Positions 24,643 to 35,689 of a DNA stretch of 64,000 nucleotides are shown here, piece by piece. The stretch is from assembly GCF_021018895.1 (NCBI RefSeq), contig NC_079371.1, positions 9,193,501 to 9,257,500 of the forward strand, given 5' to 3'. The position numbers were made by a program, and so were the translations under genes. The notes beneath the pieces were generated by a model. It searched no databases. It was not told the DNA's origin and saw only the letters and a list, made by a program, of their open reading frames with translations. Every line of letters starts with the position of its first letter. Within the stretch, counting starts at the first letter, position 1. The DNA is from Seriola aureovittata. Lineage: Eukaryota > Chordata > Actinopteri > Carangiformes > Carangidae.

Positions 24643-24740
24643 GAAATGGGATATGAACCATGGTGTGTGATGTTGAATTTAAACGCACTCATCCATCCAG
24701 CCCGTCCTCGTCTCCATCCCAGATTGATGGAAAGAAGCTG
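24643..24740 (+). other. possible exon (or 18-nt microexon) with strong donor
   Basis: The donor at 24741 reads CTG|gtgagtaaaa, close to consensus. Two acceptors precede it: ctgatctgtttctag ending at 24642 (98-nt exon, one frame open for 32 codons) and a pyrimidine-rich cgtcctcgtctccatcccag ending at 24722 (18-nt exon, ATT GAT GGA AAG AAG CTG = IDGKKL). I do not recognise either peptide. Chance remains likely. Confidence 0.22.
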
Positions 24741-25087
24741 GTGAGTAAAATGTACCAAGAGGACTTTCCAAAATTACAAACATAAGATCCAGATTGTGAA
24801 AAAGAGAATAATCATTTAAAATCAAAACTAGATACTGAGGGCAACACATGAAAGCCTCTGCAGCTAAAAGGTTTTACATTATTACGCCTAAAATCGATAG
24901 ATAAATGATTAAAAGTGAATTTCTAAAAACAAAAGCACTCTGCTGTCTGCAGATTTGATAAGATTAGCTTTCTTTTACTGCTACATAACATTATTAGATT
25001 TGGTCTCTGGTAACATGTTGGAAACCAATTTTTGATTTTCTGTAAAGTCGTCTTCATTGTCTGTGGCCTGAAGTTCACAGAAGCAGC
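24741..25087. other. unique non-coding sequence
   Basis: AT-rich; no feature seen. The reverse frame at 24923-25225 extends into the neighbouring repeat and is not a gene. Confidence 0.45.
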
Positions 25088-25330
25088 AGGGCTACAACTA
25101 AAAGTTGTTTCATATGCGTTTTGTTTTGTCCCAACCACAGTTGAAAACCCAAAGATATTTAGTTCACTGTGATGATGAGGCACCTGAAAGCCGCAAATTA
25201 AGAAGCTGAAATCGTCACATGGCATTTTTGCTTGAAAAATAACTGAAAGATTTGACTGATTCTCAAAGTAGTTACTTATTCATTTTCTGTCGATTGACTA
25301 ATCGTTTAATTAACTAATCTTTGCCGTCCT
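25088..25330 (-). mobile_element. family B repeat, both ends recognisable (copy 4)
   Basis: Starts agggctacaactaaaagttg and ends gattgactaatcgtttaatt followed by a degraded GTTTCAGCC-type end (ctttgccgtcct). The interior reads aacccaaagatatttagttc, actgtgatgatgagg, aagaagctgaaat, ggcatttttgcttgaaaaat and tctcaaagtagttac, the reverse of the forward copies. It is about 243 bp, the same as copy 3. Confidence 0.75.
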
Positions 25331-25939
25331 GAACGAGACCAGCAGGAGGTTGTTGCAATCCCTGTACCAACGCTACATAAATGAAAGATTAGTGCTCGTC
25401 TTGTCTGAGGTTGAAGTTCGTAACTGCTGCAGTGGAGCTGCTCACATAGTCAGGTCAGTCAAATAACAAATTTAAGATGAATGAATAGTGTAAATAGTTA
25501 GTTACAGCCATAGTTTATTCATCCTTCCTTTTGGACAAGTGAAGCTGGTTGATTTTCATGCTTTTAATTTGTTTGGCTGTAGTTTCCTTGACATCACGCT
25601 ACTTGAATGAGACATAAATAAAAGCCACTTTCAGATGTGCTGCCCTCTCCATTAACCTGGTGGCAGTTTGACGTCAGTCTCATGTCTGAATAATCACCCT
25701 GGTCACTTCTCTGTAAAAGTCACTACAGTATTTTTACTATTTTGGACAAAGTAATTTCTGCATATCGCAAATCATGACATTTTGATGTAGATGGTTTTTA
25801 TGCATAGTGAGCCAACAATCACAGCAGCCTCTGAAGTGTCGCTGAAAAAGCTGCAACCTAATCCCGGAGGAAGTGTGTAGGGATTTCTTTTGGATAATAA
25901 CACAAGCAAAAATATTTGGCAAAAATGCTGTCACGTTCA

Positions 25940-25976
25940 GAAAGAAAGAAAGAAAGAAAGACAGACAGAAAGAAAA
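25940..25976. repeat. (GAAA)n microsatellite with GACA interruption
   Basis: About five GAAA units, then two ACAG units, then GAAA again. Confidence 0.92.
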
Positions 25977-26007
25977 AGTTACAGCGATGTGACAGATTGT
26001 GAATGGA

Positions 26008-26032
26008 GCAGACAGACGGACAGACAGACAGA
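26008..26032. repeat. (CAGA)n microsatellite
   Basis: CAGA units with one CGGA variant, about 30 bp after the GAAA array; together they form a broken purine-rich block. Confidence 0.9.
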
Positions 26033-26710
26033 GGTAAAGGTGAAATAGTGACTCGGGCAGAGAAAGAGAGAGCGAGAGCCGCGGTGTGGCAGTATGTTTG
26101 TACAGCTGAACACAAGCTGAAGAAGCCCAGGCCCCTCTCTCACACTCCATTAGGCCTTAAGCTCCACGGAGTGCTGCACTCAACACATAAACAGCCTCCT
26201 GGAAAAGCTCCGGGATGTATGGGAGAGGCAGGGGGGACGCCAGGCTGGCCGGCAAGAAACAACAACTGCCTTTTCACATCAGCACAATGCCTCCAAATTA
26301 CAGAGAGAGCCATTGCAGAGACAAGAGATGGAGACACAGAGGGCTGGCAAAAGACCAGGAGATTCGTTTGTGAATGTTTCTTAAGCTCAGACTTACAGAA
26401 TGATGAGGAACCAAAGACAAGGACTGGATAAAAATCTGAAATGAAGTATATGTTCGTCTGAACACACTATATTTAAATCCTCGCCTTAGCTCAATATTTA
26501 ACTGTATTTCATCTTTTTCTTTTCAATTCTTTTTGTTTCAAAGATCAACAGGTAAGAAACAGTTGTCAGCACGGGAACCATACAGTACATTCCTGAAGTA
26601 AAACTAATAATATATAATTCATACTACAATAGAATACAGCAAATGAAGAGGAGAAGGACAGTTCTGTTGGTCAATAAGTCTTTTGTGTTTTTAGACGTGT
26701 GATAAGTGAT

Positions 26711-26870
26711 GTGTTTGGCCGCTCGTGGGCAGTGAAACAAGTTGTAAACACAACACTGATATTGTCAACTTCTATAAAGCAAACAAGTTGCTTATTTGCA
26801 CATCCAGCAGTTTATGGAGCAACATTAGCATCTATTTGAAGTGGAGCTTTTGGCCGCCTGGTGAATGTAA
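26711..26870 (+). mobile_element. family C repeat, left part (copy 2)
   Basis: Starts tgtttggccgctcgtgggca, continues with caagttgtaaacacaacact, tgtcaacttctataaagcaa, ttatttgcacatccagcagt and gcaacattagcatctatttg, and ends near a gaatgtaagtcc phrase. It shares the terminal TGGCC-CT-GTGGGCAGT word and the acatccagca word with 3501-3995, but the right two thirds of that copy are absent. Relic, non-coding. Confidence 0.65.
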
Positions 26871-27002
26871 GTCCAATACAACAAAGCTGACAGGGAATGA
26901 GAGGAGAAAGAGACGGGGAATGACACGCAACAGAAGCCCTCAGCCCAACACGAAGCAGGGACGTTGCGGTTCATGGTCGGCTCCTTAACGCCGGGCCAAC
27001 AG

Positions 27003-27034
27003 CCCCCCACGCCTCCACCCCCCACCACCACCAC
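27003..27034. repeat. C-rich (CCACC)n low-complexity tract
   Basis: Imperfect run of CCCCCAC and CCACCA units. On the opposite strand it gives the Gly-rich chance frame at 26825-27034. Confidence 0.8.
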
Positions 27035-27290
27035 TTTACCTAACTTTTAATTTTGTTGAACAAAAACCGTTTGAACATGGCAAGGGATCCATCATGTGTT
27101 ATGACATGTGCAAACACACACGTAAACACAGGTACTATATGAACACATGCAGATACACTTTATGCACTCAAGGAGGCACAAACGTGATCCGAGTGGACAC
27201 ATGCAGTTTTTGTTTATACATTACAGTGTGCGTACAGTGTAAACATGCACACTGTACATTAATGCACACTCACAAACATGCCTCCTGTAG

Positions 27291-27293
<3 letters not shown>

Positions 27294-27321
<28 letters not shown>
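27294..27321. repeat. (AC)14 microsatellite
   Basis: Perfect array of AC units ending in CTCTCT. Confidence 0.95.
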
Positions 27322-27324
<3 letters not shown>

Positions 27325-27692
27325 CTAATAACCCACCATGGGGCTCCTGTCAGAGTGGCAGGCCGTATAAACAATATGAGTTGATGTAAACAAGCATCAT
27401 GTTGCTCTGAATGTTGGCCGCTCTGTGCAGTCACGCTTTAAGTTGTTTGGGTTTTCGGAGCTGTGAAATTTCAAAATCAAGTCCCGGTCTGGATCTGAAG
27501 TCTAAACCTAGCAACACATTTCAGGTTTTCAACATCAGATCAGTTAAAGAAAAGTGAAACACTGAGTTGTAATCAATGTACAATACTTAATCAAGTGGTT
27601 TTGTTGAGACTCCAAATGTCCATGATATTGATCAGCTAATTTTCTGATTTCAGTTAAGTTGATTCACTGTATCGGTTGCATTCATCTGTAAG

Positions 27693-27712
27693 TTTTTTTT
27701 TTTTTTTTTTTT
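27693..27712. repeat. poly(T) run (T20)
   Basis: Perfect homopolymer without a recognisable retroposon beside it. Confidence 0.9.
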
Positions 27713-28298
27713 AAATGTAATGTTTTCTCCTGTACAGAAAAAAGAGGGATAATTTATTTCTGTTTTTGTTTTTCTTCCTGTGTGACTGTTAAACCCTGGA
27801 GATTGTTGCTGTGGATAGTAGTCTTATTGTCTCCCTTGTATTTTTTAATCCACCTCATTATTATCATCACTACTAATGTTATCATTATCATCAGAGCTGT
27901 TGTTGGTGGGGATATTAATGATAATGATGATTTAAGTTATATCTGTACTATTTTCTGTTATTAATAGTACTGACATTATCAGTGTTATTAATGGTATTGA
28001 TACTGTATTGATATTACATTTTCTATTTAAAAGAATGAAGCTTTTATTTTGTTTATTTTATAATATTAGATTTTTTAATTTACTATCATTAGTAGTAGTA
28101 ATGATGGTTGTAGTGGTAATAATAGTAATAAGGTATTAAGAGTATTATGATTTCTGTTGTTGATGTTGGAGCTACAGTATCGTTATTGTTGATATTCATT
28201 TTTTATTTGCTATATAATTTAGTTTTTTTCTTTATTTTCTCATTCATTTTGTTATATTTTTGTTTTAAACCTGACTATCAATCACTTGTTTCCATTGC

Positions 28299-28300
<2 letters not shown>

Positions 28301-28359
<59 letters not shown>
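28301..28359. repeat. (AC)29 microsatellite
   Basis: The longest perfect CA-type array in the window, and probably polymorphic. Confidence 0.97.
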
Positions 28360-28360
<1 letters not shown>

Positions 28361-30225
28361 CATATGCTATAATACACTCACACCTACATACTACTGTATT
28401 CTCAACTACACCCCAGGTTTGTTTTTATTTATTTAATTCCTTTCACTTCATCTGCTCCCTGTCTGCTTCCTCTCTCTCGCTCTCTTCCACTCATCTCTAA
28501 CCACTACCCATCAGTCCCACTGTGTACGGACTCCTGGCCCATGTTGGCCCAGTCGGCCCTCCGAGCCTCCGGGCAAAGGGACGGACACAGGGTCCTAGGA
28601 GACAAGGGTGCTTGCAAATAACAAAATAAGCACATAACCAAACTAAATCCTACTCACCCATGCAGACACTGAAACCAACCGCCGAACCACCGAGGGTCAA
28701 TTCAAGGTGGGATAAGGTGCAGCCTTGTCTACTGGCCAGCTAAGGGTTTGGCCTACAGCAGGGACATCTCTGCCTAAACCATCTACAATGAGTAATAAAT
28801 AGACCACATTGACCTAGCCTCTGCCCCCCTCCTCTGGGCTTACCTTTGCACTTGTTTACTCTTTAGCTGGGTGCTTTGGCACCCAATCCTCACTTCCTTA
28901 TGATATTTGTAATACTGGAAACTTTCTCCTCCTCAGGACAAAATCTATCAGATGATATCATTTCAGAGGGAAAATCCCACCGCATGTCCCCACTGAGACC
29001 GTACCCTAAGACAAGGGGTCACACTGGATATTGCTTCATTTTCAAGATAAATAAGTTTAAAAACTTTCAACTCTTTGCAAGTTGATATTTGAAGGGACAG
29101 TGATTAAAAGAAGCCAATGGCTGCCTGTAAAGTACAAGAAACACATTCAAAAACCTAAAAGAATTCTTTGGAAAATATTCAGCAATAATATAAAGTTTAT
29201 ATGATTTCTAGTAAATGAGCTAAAACATGCAAAAACCCAAATGATCCCTTTTACAGTGAGTCTAATATTTCACGATCAGGTGCATTAATTCTTAACCTGG
29301 TTGTTTTTGACCTACAGGAGCCGTGTTATAGCTCAACCAATCGCTCCCACACCTCCACCCAGATGAGCTCCCCTGCTTCTAGGTCAAGTGATGTGAGGGC
29401 CCAGATAAGTTTAGGTCGGTGCAGGGAGAGACTAAACACTCACCGAAGGGAATGTCATTGTTTTGGAGATCTTCAGGAGGGTTTTTATGTACTCAGCTGC
29501 TCTCTGGCTGCAGCAGAGTATCAGTGCTAGATCCCAGTTACACACTGTTTACTGCTTTTCTGCACGATCACATCTACGCCACACACACAGAGGAGATATA
29601 AGAGATAGGTTTTTTTGAAGGCTTTTATGGAAATCAGTCTGTCTTACTCTGTTGCACGTCTCTTCTGACCTTTTTTCCTCTATCCCTAGTGCAGTATTTT
29701 GAGTGTAGTTAGTAATTTATGTTGATGTTACTAAAATAATTCTTGAGGTGTTTTATTTCTATTGACAAAGAAACTGACAAAGAAATAATTAAAAAAAAAA
29801 AAAAATTAAAAAAACAGGACAGAGAGAAATGGAACACACTTGATGGAGATATGTCCTCATCAAATAAACCACATCCGCTGCAAAGAATGAGAGTGATGGG
29901 GGGTCTACAGTGCACATTTATTGTTTGGTGAATAGATCGGCTTACAGGCGGTTGGGATATCTCCAAATTGTCAGCATTGCAAAATTGCATTTTCCCTGTT
30001 GCCAAACACTTCATTTACACACTGATTGGGTTGTTTCAGTAGTTTAGAGATGTTACTGCATCCGTCACAAGCTCCACAACAATCAGTATTCCCTCGTGAT
30101 TGAGTCGGTATCCTTTGAGTAATTCAGCATTGTTTAAAGTTTCCAAAACAAAATCGGCAAGTTAGTAGCTACTTTTAGCCTTAAGATGCTTTGTGAATAC
30201 GGGCCCTGGTGATCAACAGTTCTTT
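28360..30225. other. unique non-coding sequence; GC-richer island at 28500-28860
   Basis: 28500-28860 differs in tone from its AT-rich neighbours (ggcccagtcggccctccgag, gaaccaccgagggtcaattc) and matches no gene or repeat that I know. A15 run at 29791-29805. No defensible exon. Confidence 0.45.
29791..29805. repeat. poly(A) run (A15)
   Basis: Homopolymer followed by TT and a further A run. Confidence 0.88.
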
Positions 30226-30340
30226 ATTTAAGTTATGACCATGATTGTTCTCTAACCTCAACCATGTGTTTATTGTCTTAACAAAAGGTCCCCAAGCATT
30301 AACAAAGTAGTAATTTTAACCAAAACCTGACACATTTTGT
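30226..30340 (+). mobile_element. family D repeat fragment (copy 2)
   Basis: ttatgaccatgattgttctc, taacctcaaccatgtgttta and ttgtcttaacaaaaggtccc resemble the body of 11630-11805 (taaccatgagggcgatcttt, then taacca phrases). The tRNA-like box region is absent. The similarity is moderate and judged by eye. Confidence 0.4.
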
Positions 30341-30394
30341 GTCGTTTTCGAGGACGTGGACTAACTACATATTTTTTGCTTGACTTGCTGGACC

Positions 30395-30467
30395 ATACAA
30401 TTAATCAAAAAATAGTCAGATTAATCAATGGAAAGAAACAATGAAAACAATCATTAACTGCAGCCCT
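30395..30467 (+). mobile_element. family B repeat, end fragment (copy 5)
   Basis: accatacaattaatcaaaaa, tagtcagattaatcaatgga and acaatgaaaacaatcattaa, then ctgcagccct: the right terminus of family B in forward orientation, ending in the GCAGCCCT-type end. Only about 70 bp remain. Confidence 0.7.
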
Positions 30468-33299
30468 CGTCCTAACAGATGGACACACATGACTGAAAAT
30501 ATAACAAATGTTAATGTGTTCTGCTCAGTGCAAATGTTTCACACATGACTACTTCCCTGGATACCAAGGCACCCATGCCCCTCCCTTTCCCACAAAGCAG
30601 TGCAGGAACAATCAGAGGAACAGGGTGACAATGGTCAGTTGTTAAAAATCATAAACAGACCAAGTGCCTCTTTCACCACACTAGGTATCATATTTTAAAG
30701 AATTCCATTAAGAAACTGGCACCCTCTCAATCTGTACACACATGTCACATCTGCTAAAAAACACATATCTATCACTGGATAGAGGCATTCTGGATACGGG
30801 ACCCGCATTACCACACCCGAAATATTGCCCGATTTGTTATGGGTGTACGTGCAGGCGAAGGCAGTCATATTTTGCAGTCAGAGTCAAACAATGCCGCTTT
30901 CAGACTTCTCTCATATTGTAGCTGGCTTGATAAATGTTGACCCTTTGGCACAGCAACTACATATGTGTTGTAAATGTGTGCTTAGCATGCGAGGTATGTG
31001 TACTGCAGCTCCTCCACTTGTAGTAAAAAAAGGCACCTGAGACACACCTGCACATGCTTTAGCCAATAAATCTGAAAATCCATCAGACACACAAAGATGT
31101 TTTCTACTTCACAGAATCCTTGAGTCCGTGTCCCAGAGTTTCATTCACTCAGACAACAGAAAGGTGTCTAGATTGAAGCTACATGATGAAGATGTTAGTG
31201 ACCCCGCAGCTGACCCCTACACCCTCCTCCTCTCCTGACACACAAACCGTCAGGACGCCTCCACAACTATGAGTCCGGCACTTCAAGCTCCAGAGCCAGA
31301 CATGTGATGTGCCGCAGCGTCACTCAAGTGTGACGGCCAAAGAGATGACTGTTTTCCAGCGGCGTCGGTGGAGTTTTTTCGACGCTGCAGCGAGGACCAC
31401 ACAGGAGAAATGGCTCCTCTCCACCGGCTGACTGATGATTAAGCGAGACGTAGTGTATTTTCCTATGGCTCCATAAAGACACAAGCTGGGAGAGCCGTAA
31501 AAGACGGTGCAGAAAGACAGTCAGGCTGGAAATAAATAAAGCAGAGCGGGAAAAGAGGGGCGAACACTTTGCTTCTCACCAATAAAATCTGAAAACTGGC
31601 CACTGTCTGCATTTTTCTTTGCACACTTATTTGTTCAAACATCGAAGCTTGTTCGTTATCCTTTGTTAACTTGAACTGAGTGTGTTTCATTTAAGTAACA
31701 CAGCTAGAAAGTTAATCATTGAATTTATGCCCCAGTATTTGCTTTTGACTGAGCTCAATGCTGAGAAATAAAGTGAAAAAAGGAAGATATAAAGGCTTAT
31801 GTTCAAAGGATTATGAACTTTCCTTTACATATTCCAGCAATGATAAAGTGTTGTGAAATATAATGCGCCCCTATGAGCCGGCTCCTTCCAGTTCTTCTTC
31901 AGATTAATGGGCCGTGTTGGGAAAAGTGTGCAGCGAGGCATAGAGCATAAATAAGGTCTTTAAGTAGGCAGAGCTATGGCGGCTGTGGGCTCAGTGGACG
32001 GCTCTGTCTACACACAGACAAAGACCGAGCAGTGATTTACTGGCCCAACAATACAGCTCGGCTCATACAGATAAAAGGGAAACGTGAAGAATGCGGTCCG
32101 TGACTGCATGTGATCTTCCACAGTTACATAAACCCGTGCAGTGTCAATGGAAAAGTTTCACCTCAAAGTCACTAAAGTACTTGGAGACGTTTTGATGCTC
32201 ATCCAGACTGTGTTTTTCTTTTTTTGTTTTCTGCAGTTCACAACTAGAAACAAGGTAATGAATCCTGTAAAGTGGCTTCTTTGTTGGTTGGATGATGTAG
32301 ACTGTCTGGGTCAGACTTTGGCCTCAGATGTAACCCAATCTTAACCCGTATTTTTACTTTCAATTTCACTGCAGCTGTGCACCTTAAGCCAGCAAGAATA
32401 AAAAAGACCTTCATCTGGATGCTTCACAACTACCCCCTATACAGAATACAGGAACATTAACTTATCATCTTATGTACTTATAGTAATGATTGCTAAGGCA
32501 AAAGCGATGCTTTGATATTATTATTACTTTATTTTTTTTGGATGATGGAAAACAAGGCTGTTTTAGATTTGTAAAATAAATGAGTGGCCTTAAAAAAAAA
32601 CCTTATTTTGTAATTTAAAATGTAGAACATAAATTCAACAGTCAGTCTCCTCGTCTTTCTCCTGAGATGTCTCTGCAAGAACTCTGACGTAACCCTTTCT
32701 CATAGTAATGTTTGGCTGCACCACAACGGTGGGGCCAGCCCTATAAATGCAAAGGTCGCTGACTGACTGAGTGATGAAGTTACACCATTGGGCGGCTGGC
32801 CCAATTTTGAGGTTTCTCCATTGGCCGTTGCACTTTCAAAATGTTTTGGTGCAAACAAGCAAAGTTTCCAAATTAGTGCCTTTGTTACTAGATTAACCAA
32901 CTTTTCAAACCTCTTTACCAACTGTTTTGTTTCTAGCAACTTTTTGGACAAACCTGAGCTATGAAAGTTGCCAGTATTGCCCCTCGAGTGTGAGGTCAGG
33001 CTCTCGCTCCGCAGACACACCTCTCTGTGCTGACTGCACAGCAGCTGACATAAATGAGCTTCTAACTTTCTCTGTGGGTGATTATTTTACAAGTAAATAC
33101 AGATGAAATCACAGCACAGCCTTTGTCTTTAACGTATGTGTTTGGTGATTTTGTTAGACGACGTCACTGTAATAAAACTTGAAATCTGCTAAAGTGTTAA
33201 TATGTGATGTTTATCGCTGCCTTTTATAAACTTAGTTTGGGGACATTTCATTTTTAGTTTTTTAATTCTTCTGTTCAGTCAACTTTAGCATTTAAAAAA
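30468..33299. other. unique non-coding sequence with two high-complexity blocks
   Basis: 31200-31450 is CpG-retaining (gccgcagcgtcac, agcggcgtcggtgg, ttcgacgctgcagcg) but has no open exon. 31860-32100 is high in complexity and could be conserved. A short segment at 32237-32254 sits between a strong acceptor (tttgttttctgcag) and a gtaatg donor but is only 18 nt long. No gene is called. Confidence 0.45.
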
Positions 33300-33450
33300 A
33301 AAAAAATCTTTTATCTTGCCCTACTCCTTTAAAATCTTTTTATGTCTTTTTATATCACCTTGTGTATCTTTACATCTATTTGAATGCCTTATATGAAACA
33401 CTTTGAATAAATTGCCTTGTTGAAAGCTGCTTTACAAATAAACTTGCTCC
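33300..33450 (+). mobile_element. probable LINE 3' UTR tail
   Basis: The phrases aaaatctttttatgtctttt, gaaacactttgaataaattg, ccttgttgaaagctgcttta and caaataaacttgctcc follow the order seen at the 3' ends of fish CR1/L2/Rex-type LINEs (a cactttg, ttgccttgtt, gtgcta-acaaataaa, cttgcc pattern). No ORF2 part is attached, so this is a severe 5' truncation or chance resemblance of a short AT-rich stretch. Confidence 0.48.
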
Positions 33451-34714
33451 ATTGTGATTACGGATGTTGAATGGTGCAGAAGTTTGCCGCCCAGGAAGAG
33501 TAAATATATTGTTACTATAACAGCTAAAGAGGATCTTACACAAACAATGAGGTGGTTGTAACATTTCACTTTAACAAGTGTCATATCACGACCTGGAAAG
33601 TTAATGAAAAGCAAGAAGTGTAAATGTACCGTCCATGTGAGAGTGGGATCCCCGAGAAAACGTTTAGCTATAGGGGCAGAAACTACAAAGTTCCTCCATG
33701 CGAGAGCTTTAGATTCCTCAAGAGGGAGGGGAGCGCAGAACAGTGGAGTTAATTTAGCATTAAGAGCAGGTCTCATTTTAAGTAACCCTGAAACACTAAG
33801 AGCAGATGTTCCTCAACAGCTGGCTGCCAAATACTGCAGAGATGGTAAGAGGTGGAGAGGTGACTATACTGTAACATACCACAGTGGACAGGAGTCAGTG
33901 CACTTGATCCATGAATCTAAGGGCTGAACAGTGAATACCACCCACTGAATACCACACACAGCTCATGCATCAACACGCCTTCACCAGCACAGTGATAACT
34001 GATTCAGATTCACAGATACAGAAGTGTTGGTGTTGAACTTGTGTAACCCTTAACACAAAAGAAGAGGGGAGATGCTAAGTGGTCTAATCCCCTCGTCATG
34101 TGGTAAATATATCACATTCACAATAAGTGAACACTTTAAAAACTAAAGCTTACTTCCAAGTTTTCACTAAAGTAGACCTTTGGATAAAGCAACACAACCT
34201 TCTCTGGAGTGATATCATATGACCGGGAATGTCTGCTTTTATTGTAAGTAAAACATTGCTATAATTCTTGGCAGTAAAACACTGTAAATGAAGTTGCACT
34301 CTGCACCGACTCCAATTCCACTTTCAAGCGATGTTAAAGAGTCAGTCATCAGCACCACAGAAGAAGAGATCTGCCAACTGAAGCAGGTCTTGATTTAGTA
34401 ATCAACTGAAATAACAGTGGAGGGCCAAACAAACCTGTGTGTTGATGGATCACTTTAGCGAGTGCCATGATAAATGAATATGGTGATGAATGCTGTTAAA
34501 CTTTGCTGTGATCGCTTGCAGATCGACTGCGCTGTTACGAATGACCTCACTTTTTTTGAGGGACAAATATTATTTTTGCAAAGTGGAATGCTTACAGTGC
34601 AGCTGCATTCACGGTGTTTTCTTTAGAAAAGTCTTTGTTAGCAAAGCAAGCTGAGGTGTATGCTGAATGTTTCTGTGTTGACAAAATTCAGTGTGGACAA
34701 AGTGAATATTTTTG
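33451..34714. other. unique non-coding sequence
   Basis: A 107-codon frame (33604-33927, +) and a 114-codon frame on the other strand (33432-33776) overlap. I recognise nothing in either, and there is no splice or promoter context. Confidence 0.45.
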
Positions 34715-34930
34715 CAGATAGGTCTGTGAAGATTCTCAGTCAGCCAGGTCATGGGATTTTTGAAGTGCTATACGAAGGCAAGTGAACTTGAGAGTTGACG
34801 ACTCTCAAGGTGTTGACGACCCCATGTGATGTTAAATGCCTGAGACTCCTCACCTGTCAGTTAGAAATGAATGAGCATTTTGGATGAGAGGAGAAACATC
34901 TTCAAGAACGTCAAGCACTTAGAGGTTTTT
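34715..34930 (-). mobile_element. dispersed repeat H with perfect hairpin
   Basis: Contains gattctcagtcagccaggtc, gtgctatacgaaggcaagtg, the hairpin at 34787-34809, gactcctcacctgtcagtta and ggatgagaggagaaacatct followed by tcaagaacgtcaa. I recognise these phrases together from fish genomes, where they flank a retroelement (possibly a Penelope-like one). The class and orientation are not certain, and no coding frame remains. Confidence 0.48.
34787..34809. repeat. perfect 9-bp inverted repeat (hairpin)
   Basis: CTTGAGAGT and ACTCTCAAG separated by TGACG. It lies inside repeat H. Confidence 0.9.
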
Positions 34931-35652
34931 GCAGATATTGAGAGATCATGGATGGATTGAAAGCTGATGTTCAGTCAAAAAATGACATTGATTGCACAAT
35001 AAAGGCTTAAAATTTGTAAAAATAAGGAAGATGTAAACATTTAAAGACATTACTAACACAGATAATCAGATTCAGATCAGCTTTTTTATGTCTCAAAGCA
35101 ATTTGGCATCATGTTTCCCTGTGATGAAATTACACCAATACAACCCCTCACATGAGTATTTAATAGTATTCTCCAGCTGCTCTCTGACGGCGAGAACATA
35201 ATATACACCTGGGAAATGGAGTAAAACATTAAGGAAGGCTTTTTTGGCTGGCTTTATATCAATAAAATCATTAGTATAAGCTGCACATTAAACCTTTTAA
35301 GTAAATCAAATCCTCAGGGATGAGTCTCTTTATAATAACAGCTTACGTTTACGTGTGTGTGAGTTGAATGTGTTTATGCGCTGAGGAAACTCCTTGTAGT
35401 ACAGTAAGTTTGAGTATTGTGAAGTAATGATGTTACCCAATGACCATTAAACTAGGCACATTAACCTCTCACAGTGCTAACCGCACCGTCGTCTGTGGAG
35501 TGGTACATTTTCGCTGTGGGAAAGAACCATGTGACCAGTGTTGTGATATTTAAGCTATGGAAACATTGATGCGAGTGCCGGGTGGTAGAAAATCAATGTT
35601 AGATTGTTGTTGTGATGCACATTTTCTATACAAACCCTACAATTTACACCAA
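34931..35652. other. unique non-coding sequence
   Basis: AT-rich without recognisable features. Confidence 0.45.
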
Positions 35653-35676
35653 CTCTCGCTCTACCACCTGAGCTAC
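35653..35676 (-). repeat. tRNA-like A-box relic
   Basis: The - strand reads GTAGCTCAGGTGGTAGAGCG, a near-perfect 5' half of a tRNA (D-arm and A box). A B box (GGTTCGA type) is not found at the right distance downstream, so this is not a functional tRNA. It is probably the head of a tRNA-derived SINE or a tRNA pseudogene fragment. Confidence 0.45.
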
Positions 35677-35689
35677 ATCCATCCAACAA

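Larger units (their letters stand above)
25331..26710. other. unique non-coding sequence with purine-rich microsatellites
   Basis: Holds the AAAG and ACAG arrays listed separately. The frames at 25737-26150 (-), 25858-26115 (-) and 26003-26431 (+) run through these arrays and are not convincing. A donor-like cag|gtaagaaac at 26552 has no plausible exon in front of it. Confidence 0.5.
26871..28300. other. low-complexity-rich non-coding sequence
   Basis: Contains CCACC-rich 27003-27034, (AC)n 27294-27321, T20 27693-27712, and a T- and ATC/ATT-triplet-rich tract 27830-28200 with many tandem-like att, atc and agt triplets. No gene. The frames at 27782-27964 and 28147-28500 are produced by this composition. 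Confidence 0.55.

Noticed and set aside
28147..28500. 117-codon frame with a long Thr/His run
   Set aside because: It is created by the (AC)29 microsatellite and T-rich flanks.
32237..32254. 18-nt segment between tttgttttctgcag and gtaatg
   Set aside because: The acceptor is good, but the donor is weak and the segment is too short to support without transcripts. Such pairs occur by chance.
33604..33927. 107-codon + strand frame rich in basic residues
   Set aside because: No family resemblance, and it overlaps a similar frame on the other strand. The ends carry no exon signals.
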